From positions 1 to 33,411 of the forward strand of contig JAKQII010000358.1 in the NCBI GenBank assembly GCA_029557535.1: a stretch of DNA of 33,411 nt, given 5' to 3'. Below, one piece after another: positions 31,245 through 33,411 of this stretch. Both the position numbers and the translations under genes were made by a program. The notes under the pieces are model-generated. The model saw nothing but the letters and a program-made list of their open reading frames with translations, was not told the DNA's origin and searched no databases. The stretch is from Acidobacteriota bacterium (GTDB lineage: Bacteria; Acidobacteriota; Blastocatellia; Pyrinomonadales; Pyrinomonadaceae). The stretch's first letter is position 1, and every line of letters starts with the position of its first letter.

Positions 31245-31745
31245 ATCAGGAGTCGCGGATCAAGATTCAAAATTCAAGATCCGAAATTCAAGATCCAAAA
31301 TTCACAATTCAAGGAGCCTGTCGGAATAATCCACAAGCACGGATCGTGGGCCCGATTCTGCGTGCGGAACACGCGTTGGGACGATAGCACCACGTGGCGC
31401 GAAGCGGAACGTGGTGTGTCGATTCGGAACCAAACAAAGCGTGTGAAACATGCGAACTTTTCGCACGTTTCATCAGACGGCGTGCTTCACACGCTCCGGG
31501 TTTACGAACCCACACCAGGCTCGGCCAAGCCTTCGCCTGGTGTTATCGAAACGGCGCGTGCTTCGCACGCTGAATCCGGTCTGAACTCAACCGCCCGCGT
31601 TATTCCGACAGGATCCAAGACTAAATATTCAAGAGATTGCGGAGATCACGGCATTCAGCTGAAAGACCGGCCTTCCGTCCGACCCGACCTTGAATGTCGA
31701 ACCTTGAATGTTGAATTTTCGGCCGATTATTCGGAAACTACTGAA
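31245..31745. other. Gene-free stretch between feo and cyanophycinase
   Basis: It holds a stutter repeat (attcaagatccaaaattca type, about 31258-31313), a TIR-bounded hairpin element (31317-31612), and a second short stutter (ccttgaatgtcgaaccttga, around 31688-31707). An open frame runs across it into the cyanophycinase gene, but its sequence is explained by hairpins, not protein. The cyanophycinase promoter must lie within or after this stretch. Confidence 0.6.
31317..31612. mobile_element. Candidate MITE-like element with 13-bp terminal inverted repeats and internal hairpins
   Basis: CCTGTCGGAATAA (31317-31329) and TTATTCCGACAGG (31600-31612) are perfect inverted ends, 296 bp overall. Inside are hairpins with perfect or near-perfect arms: caccacgt/acgtggtg (31388-31416), agcgtgtgaa/ttcacacgct (31438-31495) with tgaaac.tgcgaa/ttcgca.gtttca nested, gggtt/aaccc (31498-31511), acaccaggc/gcctggtgt (31512-31543) and gcgtgc-ttc-gcacgc (31556-31570). 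No protein gene lies inside. No target-site duplication is clear, so mobility is inferred only from the ends. Confidence 0.45.
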
Positions 31746-32600
31746 ATGACAAATCAAACCGACCGTGAGGTCTTCGGCGGACACCTGCTCGTAATCGGCG
31801 GCGCCGAGGACAAGTACAACGAGCGGCGCATCCTTCGCAAATTTCTTGAACTCGCCGGCGGCGAAAACGCGAACGTCCTGATCGTTCCCGTGGCTTCCGA
31901 CTATCCCGAGTTCGCTGCCGACGTTTACACGCAGGCCTTTCGTCATCTCGGCGTCGGCTCGCCGCGCGTGCTGCGCGTGACGTCACGGCAGGACGCGTTT
32001 CAGGCCGATCCGGAGGAACTGTTGGACGGCGTCACGGGCGTGTTCATTTCGGGCGGTGATCAAATGCGCCTGACGTCGATCCTCGGCGGGACAAAGTTCG
32101 CCCAGAAACTCCGACAACTGGTTCGCGAGACGAACATCGTTCTCGCGGGAACCAGCGCGGGCGCGGCCGGAATGTCAACGTCGATGATCGTCCGCGGCGA
32201 TTCGACGGCGCACGCGCAGAAGAACTCGGTGCGGCTGTCGCCAGGCCTCGGCTTCTTAAAGAACATCATCATTGACCAACATTTCTCTGAACGCGGACGA
32301 ATCAACCGGCTTCTTACTGCTGTCTCATACAATCCGTACAACCTGGGCGTCGGCATTGATGAAAACACCGCGATCATTCTCGATCAAAAAGGCACGCTCG
32401 AGGTTTACGGCGACGGCACCGTGACGATCGTCGACGGTTCCGAGATCAGTTTCAACGAAATTGCCGAAGTCGAAGATCACCGCCCGTTCGCCGTCTGCGG
32501 CGCCCAGATCCACATCCTCCGCGACGGCCTGAGATACGACTACTTTGGCCGCAAACTCCTCCCGGTCGAAAGCGAGTTTTTGTTGCCGGACATTCGGTGA
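31746..32600 (+). CDS. cphB: Cyanophycinase
   Basis: 284 residues. A serine exopeptidase (MEROPS S51) that cuts cyanophycin, multi-L-arginyl-poly-L-aspartate, into Asp-Arg dipeptides. Markers are GGHLLVIGGAEDKYNERRIL near the N-terminus, ANVLIVPVASDYPEF, GVFISGGDQMRLTSIL, the nucleophile Ser137 in LAGTSAGAAGMS, and DQHFSERGRINRLLTA with the conserved Gln/His/Arg. The family's usual SAGASA motif reads SAGAAG here. Length is typical of intracellular cyanophycinase. No signal peptide. No cyanophycin synthetase gene is in the window. The frame is open far upstream (to 31362) through the hairpin element. ATG 31746 is the sensible start. Confidence 0.92.
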   Translation: MTNQTDREVFGGHLLVIGGAEDKYNERRILRKFLELAGGENANVLIVPVASDYPEFAADVYTQAFRHLGVGSPRVLRVTSRQDAFQADPEELLDGVTGVFISGGDQMRLTSILGGTKFAQKLRQLVRETNIVLAGTSAGAAGMSTSMIVRGDSTAHAQKNSVRLSPGLGFLKNIIIDQHFSERGRINRLLTAVSYNPYNLGVGIDENTAIILDQKGTLEVYGDGTVTIVDGSEISFNEIAEVEDHRPFAVCGAQIHILRDGLRYDYFGRKLLPVESEFLLPDIR

Positions 32601-32607
32601 AGTGATA

Positions 32608-32700
32608 CCAAGGATTCCAAGATTCCAGCGGCGAACGCCGATTCCAAGATCCAGCGGCGAGCGCCGATTCGAAGATTCCGGTGAGGCGAAGGCCGATTCC
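32608..32700 (-). repeat. Stutter repeat, inverted relative to the array at 33235
   Basis: Read on the minus strand it repeats ggaatcggc-nttcg/ctcg-ccgctgg and atcttggaatc units. It thus carries the same GGAATCGGC..GCCGCTGGAA core as the 33235-33411 array, but in the opposite orientation and more degenerate. It begins seven bases after the cyanophycinase stop. Confidence 0.7.
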
Positions 32701-32842
32701 GTGATTGATGTGCAATGTTGGAGCGAATCCGGTCAATGCACCGAAACACTTGGAAGAATGGAGCGGTATGTCTTTCTGATATCACCGTCTTGATGCTAAT
32801 ATTTCGAGAAAATCACACCTACACTCACGGAGGAACTCACAC

Positions 32843-33235
32843 ATGTCGCAGATTCGGAGATTTGAAGATCTCGAAGTTTGGAAATTGGCAATTGATTGTG
32901 CCGAAAGAATTTATGAGGCAACGTCCGGTGGGCGCTTCGGTCAGGACTTTGCGCTGAGAAACCAGATTCGGTCGTCCGCTATTTCGATCTTTTCGAATAT
33001 CGCGGAAGGATTCGAAAGGGATGGGAACAGAGAATTCGCCAACTTTCTGTCGATCGCGAAAGGGTCCTGCGGAGAAGCACGTGCCCAGCTTATTTTCGCG
33101 AACCGGGTTTCTCATATTTCCGATCAGACGCTGACCGATATCCAGGCGCGATTGGAGGAAACCAGTCGTCAATTGTCACGTTTTCGGAATTATCTTTTGT
33201 CGTCTGACTACCGCGGGCGGAAGCGAATAGGATAG
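32843..33235 (+). CDS. Four-helix bundle protein (S23 / 23S intervening-sequence type)
   Basis: 130 residues, ggagg nine bases before the ATG. The S23-type four-helix bundle pattern is RRFEDLEVWKLAIDCAERIY, FALRNQIRSSAISIFSNIAEGFERD, NREFANFLSIAKGSCGEARAQ and TDIQARLEETSRQLSRFRNY. Such proteins were first found in intervening sequences of 23S rRNA genes but mostly occur alone, with unknown function; related bundles serve as accessory proteins in diversity-generating retroelements. No reverse transcriptase or rRNA is in this window. The gene is enclosed by inverted copies of one stutter repeat and is the last gene seen. Confidence 0.88.
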   Translation: MSQIRRFEDLEVWKLAIDCAERIYEATSGGRFGQDFALRNQIRSSAISIFSNIAEGFERDGNREFANFLSIAKGSCGEARAQLIFANRVSHISDQTLTDIQARLEETSRQLSRFRNYLLSSDYRGRKRIG

Positions 33236-33411
33236 GAATCTTGGAATTGGCCTCCGGCCGCTGGAATTTTGGAATCCGGAACCGTTGGAATCATGGAATC
33301 GGCCTCCGGCCGCTGGAAATTTGGAATCCGGAACGGTTGGAATCATGGAATCGGCCTCCGGCCGCTGGAAATTTGGAATCCGGAACGGTTGGAATCATGG
33401 AATAGGCCTCC
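33235..33411 (+). repeat. 52-bp tandem repeat array (3.4 copies, runs off window)
   Basis: Units begin at 33235, 33287, 33339 and 33391, each 52 bases. Units 2 and 3 are identical, unit 1 differs at a few bases, and unit 4 is cut by the window end. Each unit contains ggaatc-n2-ggaat, the palindromic ggcctccggccgctgg and ttggaatccggaac. There are no unique spacers, so this is not a CRISPR array. Confidence 0.95.

Noticed and set aside
31362-31745. N-terminal extension of cyanophycinase through the hairpin element
   Set aside because: The 128 extra residues are a translation of palindromes and stutter repeats. The family starts near ATG 31746.
32843-33235. Accessory protein (Avd) of a diversity-generating retroelement
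   Set aside because: The four-helix fold is shared, but there is no reverse transcriptase, template repeat or variable repeat in view. The sequence fits the general S23 type better.
33235-33411. CRISPR array
   Set aside because: The repeats are contiguous 52-bp units with no variable spacers, and there are no cas genes.

Overview
The window is about 33.4 kb of GC-rich bacterial chromosome with densely packed genes, mostly in co-directional runs. The gene set is a thrA-type homoserine dehydrogenase, arginine and polyamine genes, RtcB, ThiL, a sigma-54-type pilin promoter, DUF3108, FeoAB and cyanophycinase. Short degenerate 'stutter' repeats of the GGATTTTGGA / GGAATCTTGGAATC type recur between genes. 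Together these suggest Acidobacteriota, most likely class Blastocatellia (Pyrinomonadaceae-like). That placement is an inference from gene content and repeat style; there is no rRNA gene to test it.

Layout. 1-570: 3' end of a bifunctional aspartokinase/homoserine dehydrogenase. 600-1511: a Y1 (IS200/IS605-like) transposase flanked by two direct copies of a palindrome-rich REP-like module. 1589-6329 (minus): a secreted TonB-domain protein, a secreted coiled-coil protein, argD, a conserved unknown gene with a leaderless-type promoter, argC, and a second conserved unknown. 6529-8089 (minus): two tandem terminators, a SAM methyltransferase and an HNH nuclease. 8458-9270: a secreted CARDB/DUF11-like protein. 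9371-11872 (minus): rtcB, with a leader that looks like a 1:2 / 2:3 / 3:4 attenuator downstream of a short ORF, and thiL. 11957-12618 (plus): a MerR-type regulator and tRNA-Pro(UGG), each with a TTGACA-17 promoter. 12658-19912 (minus): a beta-propeller protein, a small membrane protein, an HtrA protease, and the polyamine set speB, a deoxyhypusine-synthase-like gene and speA. 20061-24095 (plus): a sigma-54-like promoter, a pilin, a large membrane-anchored unknown, and glnA. 24464-28746 (plus): lipoprotein, CPCC protein, zinc-ribbon/TPR protein, pyrF and a tandem-DUF3108 protein, tightly packed from 25008 onward. 28758-31244 (plus): a Fur-box-like promoter and feoA-feoB plus a 47-residue Cys-rich FeoB-associated protein. 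31317-31612: a 296-bp element bounded by 13-bp inverted repeats and full of hairpins. 31746-33235: cyanophycinase and an S23-type four-helix-bundle gene, the latter between inverted copies of a repeat family that ends as a 52-bp tandem array at the window edge.

A nitrogen and arginine theme runs through the window: ArgC and ArgD make arginine, SpeA and SpeB turn it to putrescine through agmatine, the DHS-like protein may act on the resulting polyamines, GlnA assimilates ammonia, and cyanophycinase would release Asp-Arg dipeptides from a storage polymer. No single large undescribed defence or mobile system is evident. The most original signals are the rtcB leader, the TIR-bounded hairpin element, the lysine-less DHS-like enzyme in the polyamine operon, and the repeat families.
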